Positions 47,371-59,068 of a stretch of 64,000 nucleotides of DNA are shown piece after piece; position 1 is the first letter of the stretch; every line of letters begins with the position of its first letter. The DNA is from Rhexocercosporidium sp. MPI-PUGE-AT-0058. Its lineage: Eukaryota; Ascomycota; Leotiomycetes; Helotiales. The stretch lies in the NCBI GenBank assembly GCA_020746875.1, contig JAGTJL010000010.1, forward strand, positions 310,001 through 374,000, given 5' to 3'. The notes below the pieces were generated by a model. The model was not told the origin of the DNA and made no database searches. It saw only the letters and a program-made list of their open reading frames with translations. The position numbers and the translations under genes were made by a program.

Positions 47371-49286
47371 GCCGACGAGAGGAGGCCGCGACGACGGTCT
47401 CCTCGACTCGACCTTGTATCCAAGAGTTGGCGTTGAGCACCAAGGCTGACTTCGCTGTCGATACACGGTGGTTTGAAGCCCCCTTCGTCTTGAGCGTATC
47501 TGATCAGCATTCTATACACACCAGCCAGTTTGTGGATAGCAAGTTCATGATTGACAGTCTCGGGATCGAGGAGTTGAATGGCCCGAAAGTCAGCATCGAC
47601 AGAAAGACGGATACAAGACTCTCTGCTCTTCACCGGGAGGTAAGTTCTCAATCCCCTGCTAACCATGAATCTGAGCACGGTGTCTATTGACTGGCGAAAA
47701 CAAAAGGCTGGAACTGACATTGACAATCTACGCACGGATGATCCATCTTTAGAGCTTCATTTGTGCGCTTTCGAATCCCCAAATCTGGATCTGTCCAGTA
47801 TCAGGTCTAACGCCATCGTCTTGAAGTTCGGCGCTTTCGTCTCGGACGAAGTTGAGTCTCGTTTCTGTCTTCGAAAAGTCATTGATTTCCAGCCCACTCT
47901 TCCTCTCGCTCTGCAAAAACTAAAGCCTGCATTCACAGGTTCGACTAATTTCTCCAATGCTCTCTACGAAGTCCGCTGGACAGAAGAAACAATTGCTGGG
48001 CAGCGCAAGATCTCCCTGTCCTGGGAGTCCGAGTTCATGGTCTCCTTTGGCCATGGGTTTCTTCGAAGCATTCAGTCTTCGGCCTCTGATCCAGCTACAA
48101 AACTTCGTAGTCTAGCTATTCTGAAATCGAAGATGGACGAGGGTACTTTCCGGATCATGGTACTGGTGGACTGGTCGGCGGAACTAGAGTGTCGATACAG
48201 GTAAGATTACCTAGATAGCAAGTGGCCTTACACTTTTTGCGAGTTCGACACTACTACGACATCTCCAGCAGTCGTCCGTTCGCTTCTGACTGTGTCAATC
48301 CACCCCGGTTGCTATGGTTGTCTCGCAGCCTTTTGGAGATCCGACCTTTCAATTTCTCACAGCGCAAGGCCGGACTCTTTCTTTCGAATTCTCCCGCTAG
48401 CCAGCGTATGTCCCTGTTGTGTTGGAGGCAATGGACAGGCTTCTGTTCGGTGGCCCTAAGGACGACACTTCACTTAGGTCCGTTTTCAAATCAATCCTGA
48501 TGGGCCGAGATAACTATTGTTCCATGAGGAGAATACCTATTGCCCTCGAAGACAGGAGCTTCACTAAGCTTGCCTTAGCCGGCTCGGATATCGATCAATA
48601 CAAGGCTTTGAAGAAGCTGTCAAGTCCATGCTCCTCATCATACAAGGGCCACCTGGTTGTGGGAAGAACTTCCTGGCTGCCAAGTTCTGCAATGTGTGTC
48701 TCAACGGAGTTCAGGAGATTCTTTTGATCACAAAAACTAGAGCTGAGGCAAAAAGACTCTACCACGAGGCCATGGGATCTCCAAGTCGCTAAACCTACCA
48801 GTCAAGCTGCGAAACAGCATAGTACATCACCTTGCAGATTATGGCACACACCTGTCTGATATCAAAAGCCTCAAGAAGCAGTCTGAAGCTTCTCAGCGGC
48901 TTTGGGAAGCTCTCAACGCCCTTTCACTGAAGCCACCGTCAGACATATCCGGCGTTAGGGCACTTTTCACAACAATTGATCAACTAAGCGATAGTGCAAT
49001 CCAAAGATTCCAGCCTACAGTTGTCATCTTCGACGATACCAAGGAACTTCAGGATCACTGGGATTTTGCTATCTGTGGCCTCTTTGCTGAGACTATTCGC
49101 AAAGTTTTACTATTGGGGAACCATAAAGGCTGCTCATCTCGCGTTAGCTCAGGCGAATGGAACCACTTGAGAGAGCAGTATAATCTTTCGACCATTGATC
49201 GGCTGGTTGAGACTGGTATACAACCTATGTCTCTCAAACGCAATATCATACATATGGCGAGATATCTCACCTGCCAATGCGACTAG
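47294..49286 (+). pseudogene. decayed SF1 (UPF1/NAM7-like) helicase
   Basis: Coding-like sequence runs in several frames without a single plausible splice model. The first part reads from about 47294 (HFSNNDLSDGFLLS) through 47640, with an intron ending just before AGTDIDNLRTDD and continuing to about 48199. A second part near 48410-48590 (VLEAMDRLLFGGPKDDTSL; FTKLALAGSDIDQ) is followed in another frame by FEEAVKSMLLIIQGPPGCGK and TKTRAEAKRLY, ending at TAA 48790-48792. A third part continues in yet another frame with a Walker-B-like VVIFDDTKELQ, KVLLLGNHKGC and DRLVETGIQPMSLKRNIIHM, ending near 49286. The order matches motifs I, II, III and IV of SF1 helicases, but Walker A ends GKN not GKT, motif II is FDDT not DEAA/DEAS, and motifs V and VI are absent. 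A truncated, inactive relic. Confidence 0.7.
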
Positions 49287-49807
49287 CATTCGGGAAGAAA
49301 AAGCATCACCAGCATCAAGAAAAGAATTGTCGGATCAAGAACAAAATATCCGCGGAGGGCTATCAACATGGTCTAATCATGCATCAATGGGTTTCTATAT
49401 TTCTGCCTAAGGGTTTAGGGTGCTATTGCTCAGTGTTCGTTAACGTACTAGATGCGCGGTGCCTACGACTGAAGAATAGCACGCTCAGAATCAACCATCA
49501 CAATATAGTGATGATTATCGCATCATGAAGTCATTGGAAGAGAGTAACACTGCGGCGGAAGATGTTCTTGTCGGGAATAAACAGGAGCGAGGTAAGGTGT
49601 CATTTTAGGATATGTATTTCTGGCGCGAATTATACCGACATGAGCCCTCATTGTCATGGCACAATTCCATTCAAGAGCTTCCTTTCCCAAAGCAGTCTCT
49701 CGCTTAGCCAGACCCGCCTGTGCAGACCCGCCCGCCAAAACACAGGCTTGAGCAGCCACTCGTAAAATGAAAGCAAATCTCCTCGCCAAAGCCCAAAAGT
49801 CTGAAAT
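49287..49807. other. intergenic, no gene seen
   Basis: About 520 bases between the helicase relic and the stop of the beta-propeller gene; no supported coding sequence. Confidence 0.4.
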
Positions 49808-52218
49808 TCAAGAGACGCCGAGGCATATGATATTGTTATCCAGCCCTGTTGAGATTTAGTACCTATGTACACAATACTTGATCTACACGGTGAGAGGCTT
49901 TCGATTCTTGCTTACCTGCCAGATAGATCCGACCATCTCCAAAGCCAAGATGGATGAACCTTGACTGCCCTCCCACAACGGGAAGCTTGATGGGTACCAG
50001 CTCACCATTTGCTGAAGGCACTGCATGCCACGCTTTCAGCAAGTCGTCGTCGTGTGGGTATGGGTTCAGGCTGTAGGGAATCAAGTCGTGCTCGTACTGC
50101 AAGAAATCATCAGCATGTAATGTTCAAAAGTTCAAGACGAGATCTATGCTAACCTGAGACCAGACGATTGCCGTTCCAGCCTCACCTATGCGACTAACTG
50201 TCAGTGTTTGCGCCTAAACCCAACCCCTCTAGATTCAAACCAGGTGTCCGGCAACTCACCATTCAAGCTAGTCACCGAAGGCGTCGATGCTGTGGCAGAA
50301 TTGTTGAAAGGAGATACTCCAGCAAGCTCGAACGTTCCGCCCTCCCTATACTTGTAGGCAAGCATCTGTCCGCCGTTCTTGTTTGCGTAAATGTAACCAC
50401 CTTCTCCTGGATATGATGCCAGGCCACCGGAGATATCCCCTCCGCTGTATGGGAGCTGAACTTCTTGCAAAACATCGTTGGTTAGGTTGTTGCCGTTTGC
50501 AAACCCACCAAGTTCGCCAGTATCCATTACATACAACTATCGAGAGAGGAACAAAGTCAGTCAGTCCAGCTAAAAAGCATAAAGCGAGATTCATAGTCAC
50601 TTACTATCCCAAGTTTCCCACTTTGCAGTGCCATTTGATCGCCCCTGGGTCCCTTGAAGACCTTCTGATCGAGTAAAGTAACACCACCAGATCCCAAATC
50701 TTGATCTGGGCGACTTCGTCTGGCAAAGTAATTTGCCGGTTGGAAATAATCTACGATGAACAAATTCCCGTCCGCGGCTCCCAGCTTTACGACAGCGTTA
50801 TTCGCCGTTGAAAGTCCGGCCTTGCCATCGCCGGGTCCCATCGTTATATTATTTTGCTCAAAGCCTGCGAAGGGCGGTCCGTTGCCGGTTGCGAAGTAGA
50901 GGTGGGTGCCGTCGGTTGTGATTGCGAAACCACCTACACGACAAACACAATGCCAAGTTAGCAAATCCCAATTCGGCATCGCGGACGAGGAGAGCAGTGT
51001 ATTTCACCTTGCCAAACGCCCCCTTTTCCACTTCTGCCTGAATAAGGGTCCAGGACGATCTTTGAGATTCGAAGTTAGTGGCGCTCTATGTTGGGTGGAT
51101 TGAGTTCATACGGGTGGTGCAAAAGGTGGCGCCTCGGTTGTGAAGATATGGGTGAGATTTGCCTGTGATACTTGGGTGTTTGATTGCCATGTAGGAGCGC
51201 CCACAATCCAACCAGTATAGTTGTATGCATTGCACTAGTGAAACGGGTCAGCAAGTGTTGTCATTCTTTCCAGTACAAAGTCTCCCAAATGTGGGGGATT
51301 TTTGTATCATAGAGAACCAACATGAGTCCCGAAACCCCCGAAAACGGTTTGATTAAGTAACACCAGTCCCTAGAAAGTGTGTCAGCTGAGTATCAAGATG
51401 GAACTTCCATGGGGTAAATTCGCTCACAGGTCTTTGGAGGACTGTCCCTCCTAGAAAGTAATTTTCTGGTGAATTGTCGGCGGAATGTCCGTCAATCTAA
51501 ACAACCCATTAGAATAATGTTCTCCGGCCCAGATCAACAATCGAATGAACATCTGCTCCCAGAATCCAGATTTCGAAATGCCAGGATGGAGTAGCACGAA
51601 CCAGAATGGGATATCCAGGGCGTGTCGTCAAGTCCAGGATGTTCAGTGCGTAAAAGCTGAATCCTCGAGTTAGAGGTCATCATCCCAGGCCACTCGTCTA
51701 ACAGACCTGTAAATAACATTTGAAAACCCTCCACTTTGATTATTATTCCGATACCCATTCACGAAAAGGTACACAGTATCCGTCTCCGGATCAATAACTG
51801 GTGTCCCAGCAATGCCGTAAGTGAACGGTATATTACTGCACTGGATGTCGCTCACTAGCACGGGTAACTCCAATTGTCTCTCATTTATCACCTCTCCCGT
51901 CGCAGCATCCTGAGTGCGGACGTAATTCAGCGTTGATCCAGTAATCACGAGCGATTTACCTGCGCTGGGCGTGTAGACCAAGGGCTGCGCGTACCAGCGC
52001 TCCTGGGTTTCGAATGTTTGATTCCATAGAACTCGGAAGTTGGGGTCTTTCAGGAGATCTGGCGATATGTTATGGTTTGGTGCATACCCGGAACCGGTGG
52101 GATCACATCCATAACAAGTGCAATCCGTTTTCGCTAATGCCGAGGATTGTCCAACGTAGAAGGAAAGAAGGACGATGAACCGGAGGAGCAGAAATGAATA
52201 CATGCTGTATTGCTTCAC
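49808..52218 (-). CDS. secreted PQQ-type beta-propeller protein
   Basis: Quinoprotein-dehydrogenase-like beta-propeller protein, about nine exons. The N-terminus is hydrophobic (MYSFLLLRFIVLLSFYVGQS), a signal peptide; either Met (52218 or 52203) would work. The mature part begins with a Cys cluster (TDCTCYGCDPTGSGYAPNHN) and has blade-like repeats: YAQPLVYTPSAGKSLVITGS, GTPVIDPETDTVYLFVNGY, LYFATGNGPPFAG, AADGNLFIVDYF, GGYIYANKNGGQMLAYKY and GRIYLAGLDNNIICLGVS at the end. Splicing is supported at FYALNILDLTTRPGYPIL|IDGHSADNSP and at the last small exon. Several potential N-glycosylation sites (NHNIS, NQT, NNS). Such proteins are widespread in ascomycetes as secreted proteins of unknown substrate; catalytic residues and true PQQ binding are not established. 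Exon borders in the middle are approximate. Confidence 0.8.
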
Positions 52219-53529
52219 GTATGTTTATTGAAACTAAAATAAAAATCGGGGTTGCGGGGTATATGGGATTGAACTGATATACATAACCGTACAAGGTTTG
52301 ATTACATTGATGTTAGGTTTGAACTTTAATTCTCAACGTCACCAAGGACACCTTGTACTCACGAGGTTTCTAGGGAGGAGAGTGCCCCCACCAACCCCTA
52401 ATTAGCTCCTGCGACAATAGAATCTAAGTTCACCAGTGACACGGAAGTTCCGGATCCCCCAGATATGAAATTGATCGTCTTGTTTTTTATGCCGAAGCCG
52501 TTTGCCTGAAAATGAGGCCGCGAAGTTCACGTTGTTTTTTATCCAGGGATTATTCGCAGTATGTTCTGTCGACACGAGCCTGGATATCTTTCGCGCTACT
52601 TACTTGTCTTGGGCCCCTCGAAAATGATAAGTCAAGCTCTTGGTTTCCAGAAACGGTACTCATCAGTCTCGCTTAACTCAAACAGCTTTCCAAATCGGTC
52701 TCCACTCGGCAAAACAATAGAACAAAACAGCCCTAAAGCCTTTGAAAAGAAGTCTTAGTATCACCGGATGTGACTCAGACTCTAGAATTGAAACCCCGGA
52801 TCCTATGATAGATACAGTTCAGAATAAAGTTACATAGAAGGTGTACAAATGCAAAGCGACACTTCGTATTCTTAACTTTCACGTATTTACCTGTGAATCC
52901 AATTGTTGCTTTACGCATTTTTCGTATTAAATCAACCACACTGATATGCCCTAGGGTAAATAACAAATTTCATGTGCTCGCATACGTCATTATCTTGAGA
53001 AGTTGGAAATGACGATCAATAAAGAAACCCGGAGACGTGAGATGGATTCAAAACTTCAAAGAGACTAAGCATATGAATGTAGAAACCTCCCAGAACCCTC
53101 GCAGTTGCACAATAAGGAAAACATTGCCAGTATCAAGGTAACAAAACAACCATGTCAAGGGAAAAGGCCCCATTATCAATCCTCAAACGCTCTTGATTCC
53201 ACAATGCCGCACGGGAGGCCCACCTTTTCAAGCTCTCTGAGTTTATGTCAGCAAAATACAAATGATGCTATTGAATCCTCGTACCTAGGGTCGTGTCCGG
53301 CAGACTCCAGCTCAATTTTATGTACCCTCAGACCCGACATAGTCATCAGAATCATCACCGGACGAGTAATCGGGCGAGCTAGGTCTCTCTTCATTGCCCG
53401 AAGTACGAAAAGGTCTCCCGCAACCGATTGTGTTGCAATTAACCGTTTGTTTAGGCGTGTGGTTAAGGTAACTATTTGCTGCAGCCCGGACACTTGTACT
53501 TGTACTTGTAGTTGTGCACTTCCTTTATC
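52219..53529. other. intergenic, no gene seen
   Basis: About 1.3 kb of AT-rich sequence; no family-like open frame on either strand. Confidence 0.45.
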
Positions 53530-54790
53530 TTAGAGCGAGCTATCTGATCCTTGACAGCTGCTAGATCGTTGGTTATATTTTTCTGCAACTTGCTGTTCTG
53601 CCTCGAGTATGCTTGTAAATCCCTGTTCTCTCTTGGTCGCAGCGGCTTTCAATTCAGCAGGCTCGCGATCCTTGATCCTAGACTCTTTCATTTGCTCTTT
53701 CATCTTCGAGAGTTCTCTTGTCAGCTGTTCGTGCCGCACAGCATTCTCTCTCGAGTTGGCTTCCATAGCTCGCTCTCTCTTCGAAGCTTCAGCCCGCGAC
53801 TCTTCCACCTCACGGCGATGCTGCTCCTTCATTTCCCTACGCAACTCCTCACGGCTTGCTTCAAGCCGCCTGGCTTCCTGCCTAGCAGCCTGCATTTGGC
53901 TCTCAAGCATAGCTCGATGCTCACGAACCTCCTCTTGTCTTTCTGCATCCTTCTCATTCAACGCTACTTGCAACTCCTTCCGGACCTCTATCATTTCTTT
54001 TGCGTACTATGCTTTAACTTTGTCGAGTTTCTCCTTTACCTCTTCCCCGGCTACTGTCTCGAATAGTTTCTTACCATAAGTAACCATCTCTACCTAGGTG
54101 TCCAGCTCCATCTTCCTCCCCGATCGATCGATGACATGATTCAAGATCTTTTGGCCAGACTCTTTCCCGCGATGATGTCGTTTAAGACAAGCTCCCTTAA
54201 TGAAAAGTGGTTGCCAAAGAGCTTTGTCACCTTTCAGCTGTGCTTCTTTTCTGTTCTTATTATCTGGATTGCAATTGCCAAAACGACACTTCCAAGATTC
54301 GATGCGCCGCAAAACTTTCTAAACATACGAATATTCTTCATTCCAGAGCCACCGACGCGGGTATCTGTGATTCGATGCAGGTATATAATGCCACTAAATT
54401 TGATATCAAAGTTATAGGTTTCGGCAAGCCAATCTGCGATTTCGCCAAGAATTGCCGTGTCCGATCGATTGGTATCGTCGAATCCAGGGGTATCAATCAA
54501 GTAGATTGTCCTGCCATCTGGCATGATACACGGTACGATGTCGACTCTAGCGGTACCTGTTGCGATTGCTCGCTTTAGTTACCCAAGTGCGTCAATTGTA
54601 TATTTCAAATATCGTCGTCAGGCGTACGCTTGACACCAAGAAAGTTTATCTCTGGCAGGAAGACTTACATGATTCAAGCCCGTGGCCTACAACCAAGATC
54701 TGCTTGCAGAACTGTTGGATTAACGATGTTTTGCCCGAGCCAGTAACTCCCATCACAGTAATCACAATATCGTCTGCCCTGTTAATTTTC
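53530..54790 (-). pseudogene. AIG1-like GTPase with coiled-coil tail, broken
   Basis: Reads as a fungal P-loop GTPase of the kind with an N-terminal G domain and a long coiled coil. The first exon has the G1 loop GVTGSGKT (about 54730-54760). After an intron come G3 LIDTPGFDD and the family segment FSGIIYLHRITDTRVGGSGM, then SVVLAIA. Here the frame changes near 54250-54265, and the downstream frame (NPDNKNRKEAQLKGD, then GKESGQKILNHVIDRSGRKM) is interrupted by TAG at 54094-54096 and at 54007-54009. Beyond these it stays open through a Glu/Arg-rich coiled coil (ARQEARRLEASREELRREMK) to the stop at 53530. Both TAG codons sit where Gln would fit (DTxVEM, KAxYAKE), consistent with CAG to TAG changes. 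No clear initiator ATG was found. Probably a pseudogene; a truncated GTPase product is less likely. Confidence 0.72.
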
Positions 54791-55121
54791 AGTCTAAGTG
54801 TGTCATAGCATAACTAGGTAGGGACAATAGACTTACGTAAGCTAAAAGTTGGACGGTGAAACTACTAAGGTAGTGTCCAGACCCAAAACTAACCCGCATT
54901 AATGAGTAATGACGCAGCGCGTCATATTAGTGGTAATGTGTTTTGATTCCAATGCTGATTCATGTCTTTCGCATCTTCTTTGCTTTTGTTCCCTATATCG
55001 CTCACATTATTAATTTCGTTGAACGGTATCACATCCGAGGTGTGTTTTGACGCTCATCTTCTCGCTTGATCACCTTTCCTGGCATCAGTTTGTCAAGTAC
55101 AAGATCGAGATCCCAAACTCT

Positions 55122-56117
55122 ATGTCCTCACGCGTTGAAGGGAACGACAAAATGGCAGGCATGAAAGCACCGTGGTGGGCGACGGTATACGTTATCGTCC
55201 CTATATTCTCCGGATTTGTATGGCTCGGAATGCTTCTCGGGATGTTATTATGGTGGGCTGTGAAAGAAAACTCCGTACATCTCGTGGGCATGTCCGCCAC
55301 TCAAGACATTGCGTTCGTCAAACCTCCATTTCCCTCCTCTTATATTTCTCACAGCATACTCACACGATGATCATAGGTACATTTCGGATATTGGAGCGCT
55401 TCAACTCCAACCCCTCTTCATCGCCATGGGAACAATTACCGTCGTGAGTTTCACGACCGTCTTTGCGACAGAGCGCTGGCTTCGACACCGTGGGACCATC
55501 GCACGAAACACTTCGCGGTTCCAAAAGGCATTGAGTGCTCTCGCTATTATCTTTGCCGTCATTGGGATGATTGGGTTGATCATTCTTACCTGCCGGAACA
55601 ACATTAAATACTCGACAACCCATGATATATGCTTGGTGATCTTCATGTAAGTTTCTCCTTCCCAACATTCATCTAATAGCAACCCATTAATGAATATAGT
55701 GCCGGCTACATTCTATCCGCCATCTTCGTCTGCTGGGAATACCAACGCCTAGGAATTCACTACCGCCAACACCGCATCCTCCGTATCTCCTTCTGGGTCA
55801 AGCTCGCCTTCATCTTCGTCGAATTAGGCCTCGCCATCGCTTTCGGCGTCCTCAGCCTCCAGAAGAGGTACAATCCCGCCGCTGTTTGTGAATGGGTCAT
55901 CTCTCTCATCTACACGTTCTACGTCTGGAGTTACGCCATCGATTTCATTCCAGCGATCAGGACCAGACATTATGCTAGTAAGGAGACGGCGATTGAAATG
56001 GCTCAGGGTATGGAATCTGAATCGAGGATGAGGGGATACCCGGGAGGGGTAGCGCAGGAAGAGGCTGCGTATGCGTCGACTGGCACAGCTCGTGGGCAAG
56101 AGTCAAGGAATTTTTGA
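55122..56117 (+). CDS. Frag1/DRAM/Sfk1 family membrane protein
   Basis: Exons 55122-55312, 55377-55646 and 55700-56117, in phase, 292 residues. About six hydrophobic spans fit the family: WWATVYVIVPIFSGFVWLGM, then SATQDIAYISDIGALQLQPL after the first splice, and further spans TITVVSFTTVFAT, ALAIIFAVIGMIGLIILT, AGYILSAIFVCW and FWVKLAFIFVELGLAIAFG. The DIAYISD segment after TM1 is typical of the family, which includes yeast Sfk1, a plasma-membrane protein tied to PI4P signalling and phospholipid asymmetry. The C-terminal tail (about 50 residues) is hydrophilic. The start at MSSRVEGNDKMAG is chosen because no upstream in-frame ATG is better supported; MAGMKAPWW is a near alternative. Confidence 0.85.
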
Positions 56118-56797
56118 TGAAAATGCTAAAGATGGACTGGGTGAACTAGGGCGTACTTCAGCAAATATAAAACTTTGTCTTATAGCGTTGTAGAGTTTAG
56201 GGGTAGAACATACATGTATAATTTAGACCGGTACGTGGACGCAACATACTAGCAAGCGAACTGGGAGTGCGGATTGGAGTCTTTCTGGTTTCATTTGATG
56301 TACTTTTCCTACCTTGGTAGAATACATAATCCAATCTATGAAAATTTAGTACTCAAAGCTCGATTATTGTTCAAGAAGCTTACCTTACAAAGCCCGCTGG
56401 CCGGTAGGCAGTTGGTGGATGATTTATATGTCCACTTGCGGCCTAGTGCGGAAGCACCTCAATGCGCCACATGCATATTGCTAAGCACCTACACATGTCC
56501 AGGACTTAACCTTGCATAAATATCATAATTCAATGGAGGAATATGTGAGCACTAACATCACCATCATGGGACTACAGACGAGTAGGCTTACAGAAATCTC
56601 CGTTACGGGTTGTAGCGGGTTTTGGTTGAAAGCAAGTAGATTGTTGTGGAACAATAATTTTGGGCGCTGGAAGAGGAATAGACGAATGAGATAAGTATAT
56701 AATATGTTCGTTCCTTTTTCATCATTCTCCCCTCCACTCATCATCATTTCCAAACTCTTTCTTCCATCTACCAAGTCAAAACACAAGAGTTTTCAAA
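56118..56797. other. intergenic, no gene seen
   Basis: About 680 bases between tandem genes; 3' region of one and promoter of the next. Confidence 0.45.
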
Positions 56798-58028
56798 ATG
56801 CCATCATTCGACCGCAACACCACCGGAAAAGAAGTCGTCGCGGCATTCGCTTCCACCCTCGAAGGCAAAACAAGCAAGTCATCAAAACATTCCATAATAC
56901 CCCTATAACCCACTCTCAAAATTAACACAAACAAACAGTTCTCATCACCGGCCCCAGCAGCAACTCCATCGGCGCCGAAATTGCTCTCTCCCTCGCCCAC
57001 GCCTCCCCCTCAACAATCGTCCTCCTCGGGCGTACCGAATCCAAAATCCTCCCCATAATTCAGGAAATCAAATCCATCAATCCTTCCATTGCCACCTCAC
57101 ATATCCACCTCGATCTCGCCTCCCAAACCTCAATCCGCAAATGCGCCGGGGACATCAACGCCAAAGTCGACAAGATCGACGTCCTGATCAACTGCGCTGG
57201 CGTGATGGCCGTCCCGGGTTACGAGACGACGGAAGAGGGCATCGAGTTGCAGTTCGGGTGTAATCATGTAGGGCATTTCTTGTTGACGAACTTGTTAATG
57301 GGGAAGATTGTTAGGGCCGGGAAGGGGGCGAGGGTGGTGAATGTTAGTAGTAACGGGTATCAGCTTGCGGGGGTTAGGTTTGAGGATTACAATTTCGAGG
57401 TAAAGTGTTATCTCATCTTGTAAATTGGCATTGGATATAACCGAGTTGAGCTGACCAAATGCAGGATGGAAAGGTCTATGAGCCCTGGGCGGCATATGCC
57501 CAGTCTAAGACAGCGAATATCCTGTTCTCCACTGCATTGGCGCAGAAGTTGAAGAGCAAAGGCATCCAATCGTACTCTTTGCAACCTGGTTGTAAGTTTT
57601 TTTCACCGCAGCAATAAACTAAGCACCCTACAAAAAAGCATATCTAACCCCCTATCTCAAAGTCGTCTTAGAATCCAACCTCTCTAACCACGTCACACCG
57701 GAGATGTTCACCACAGCTCTCGAAATCGCGAACAAGAATTCTAACGGGAAGAAGATCGAGATGGAAGCTCCGAAGACGCTTCAACAAGGTTGTTCTACTG
57801 TTCTCGTGGCGGCTTTGGATCCTTCTATTGAAGGTATGTTAATTCTTGCTTGATTTTCAAAAGCTTGGTCTATGTGCTAATGCAAGGCTGTTTGTAGGAT
57901 ATTCTGGAGGGTTTCTTCAAGATTGTGTGATGAAGCCTATTGAGAAGGAACATGCTAAGGGGCAGGAGAATATTGATAAGTTGTGGGCGCTGAGTGAGAA
58001 GTTGGTTGGTCAGAAATTTGATCTGTAG
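56798..58028 (+). CDS. short-chain dehydrogenase, retinol-dehydrogenase-like
   Basis: NAD(P)-dependent oxidoreductase of the fungal WWOX/RDH-like SDR group. Exons 56798-56873, 56939-57399, 57465-57591, 57663-57833 and 57898-58028, all in phase, 321 residues. The cofactor motif ILITGPSSNSIGAEIA is an extended TGxxxxxIG form. NAG is in LINCAGVMAVPG, the active site comprises the Ser of VVNVSSNGYQLAG and YAQSKTAN, and the sequence between (FGCNHVGHFLLTNLL) is typical. The first intron starts GCAAGT rather than GT; the A|GCAAGT donor fits the rare GC-AG class and is the only in-phase choice. A C-terminal extension of about 40 residues follows the usual core. Substrate unknown. Confidence 0.88.
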
Positions 58029-59068
58029 TTCATTGGGAAGAGGGGGGAAATGATTGAGCGACACTTTCGAAAGGCTGGCTGCCCATGAGATAGTCGAGGG
58101 AAGGCAGCAGGATGCTGAGGATGCTTATCATGGAGGTGTATCGTAAGTAATTGAAATTTCAACGCTTTGGCTAAAAATGCACTATGCTTGTCATGTTTAC
58201 GTCTTGTTCGTGGCTTTGAGTACTGAGGAAGAGATGAGCCTTACTACTACTCTATTGTGTTGTATGTGTGTCTCTTTAGATACGGATCCGGCACACGATT
58301 TAATTCCTTCCGTCTACAACCAAGAGCACGTTAACCAACAAGCCCACAGATAGTGTCAAAGCAAGGCTGACTTGCCGTGAGTCAAGATAAGTGCCCGATT
58401 CAGTCATCACATCCTCCAGACAAGACAATGTGATTCAACTTCACTACTAAGGTGAAGCAGAAGTAAGTGATTACGTAGAGGCTTTGTTCAATTATCTGAC
58501 TCGCTTACAATCCGAGCCCTTATATACAGAAAGGATCGATCAACTTCCATCAGATCCACGACCTATCCATCAATCCAGGCGAACCATTCAACCAACCAGC
58601 CAATCATACCATCTCGATGCGGTACAGTGCCCCAACCTGCAACGACTTTCTATCCGGCCATCAACACATCGCATCTCCCTGGAAACAAAGCTTGTCTCAA
58701 TCGATCGAAAAAGAAGAAAAGCAAAAAAAGGTTCAGCTAGCTGTATGTCTGAGAGAGAGGGGAAGTAAGAATCCCGAAAAGAAAAAGGATGCCAAGTTTC
58801 CATCTTTCCCGACCAAACCGCTTCATTGCAAACTCCTCCAACGCCTGTGCAGCAAATTTCAATGCAGGGAGGGAAACAAAAAGAAAGGAAAACAAAGAGG
58901 CAAAACTAGGTCGTAGATCGCTGCATATGCAGATCATCGTGAAGTCCGAGATCTCCTTTTTATCAACAAAAGAGAGGGTATTGTTTGTTAATGTACAAAA
59001 TTCCGGTCGTGCTCGGTGAATTAGAGCGTGGTGAGGTAGGTAGATGAAATTTAGGCGTGGGTCGCAGG
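58029..59068. other. intergenic convergent region, no gene seen
   Basis: About 1 kb between convergent genes. A purine-rich stretch near 58700-58915 gives Lys/Arg-rich open frames that I read as low-complexity noise. Confidence 0.45.

Noticed and set aside
58700..58916. Lys/Arg-rich open frames
   Set aside because: Purine-rich low-complexity DNA between convergent genes; no domain or splice model.
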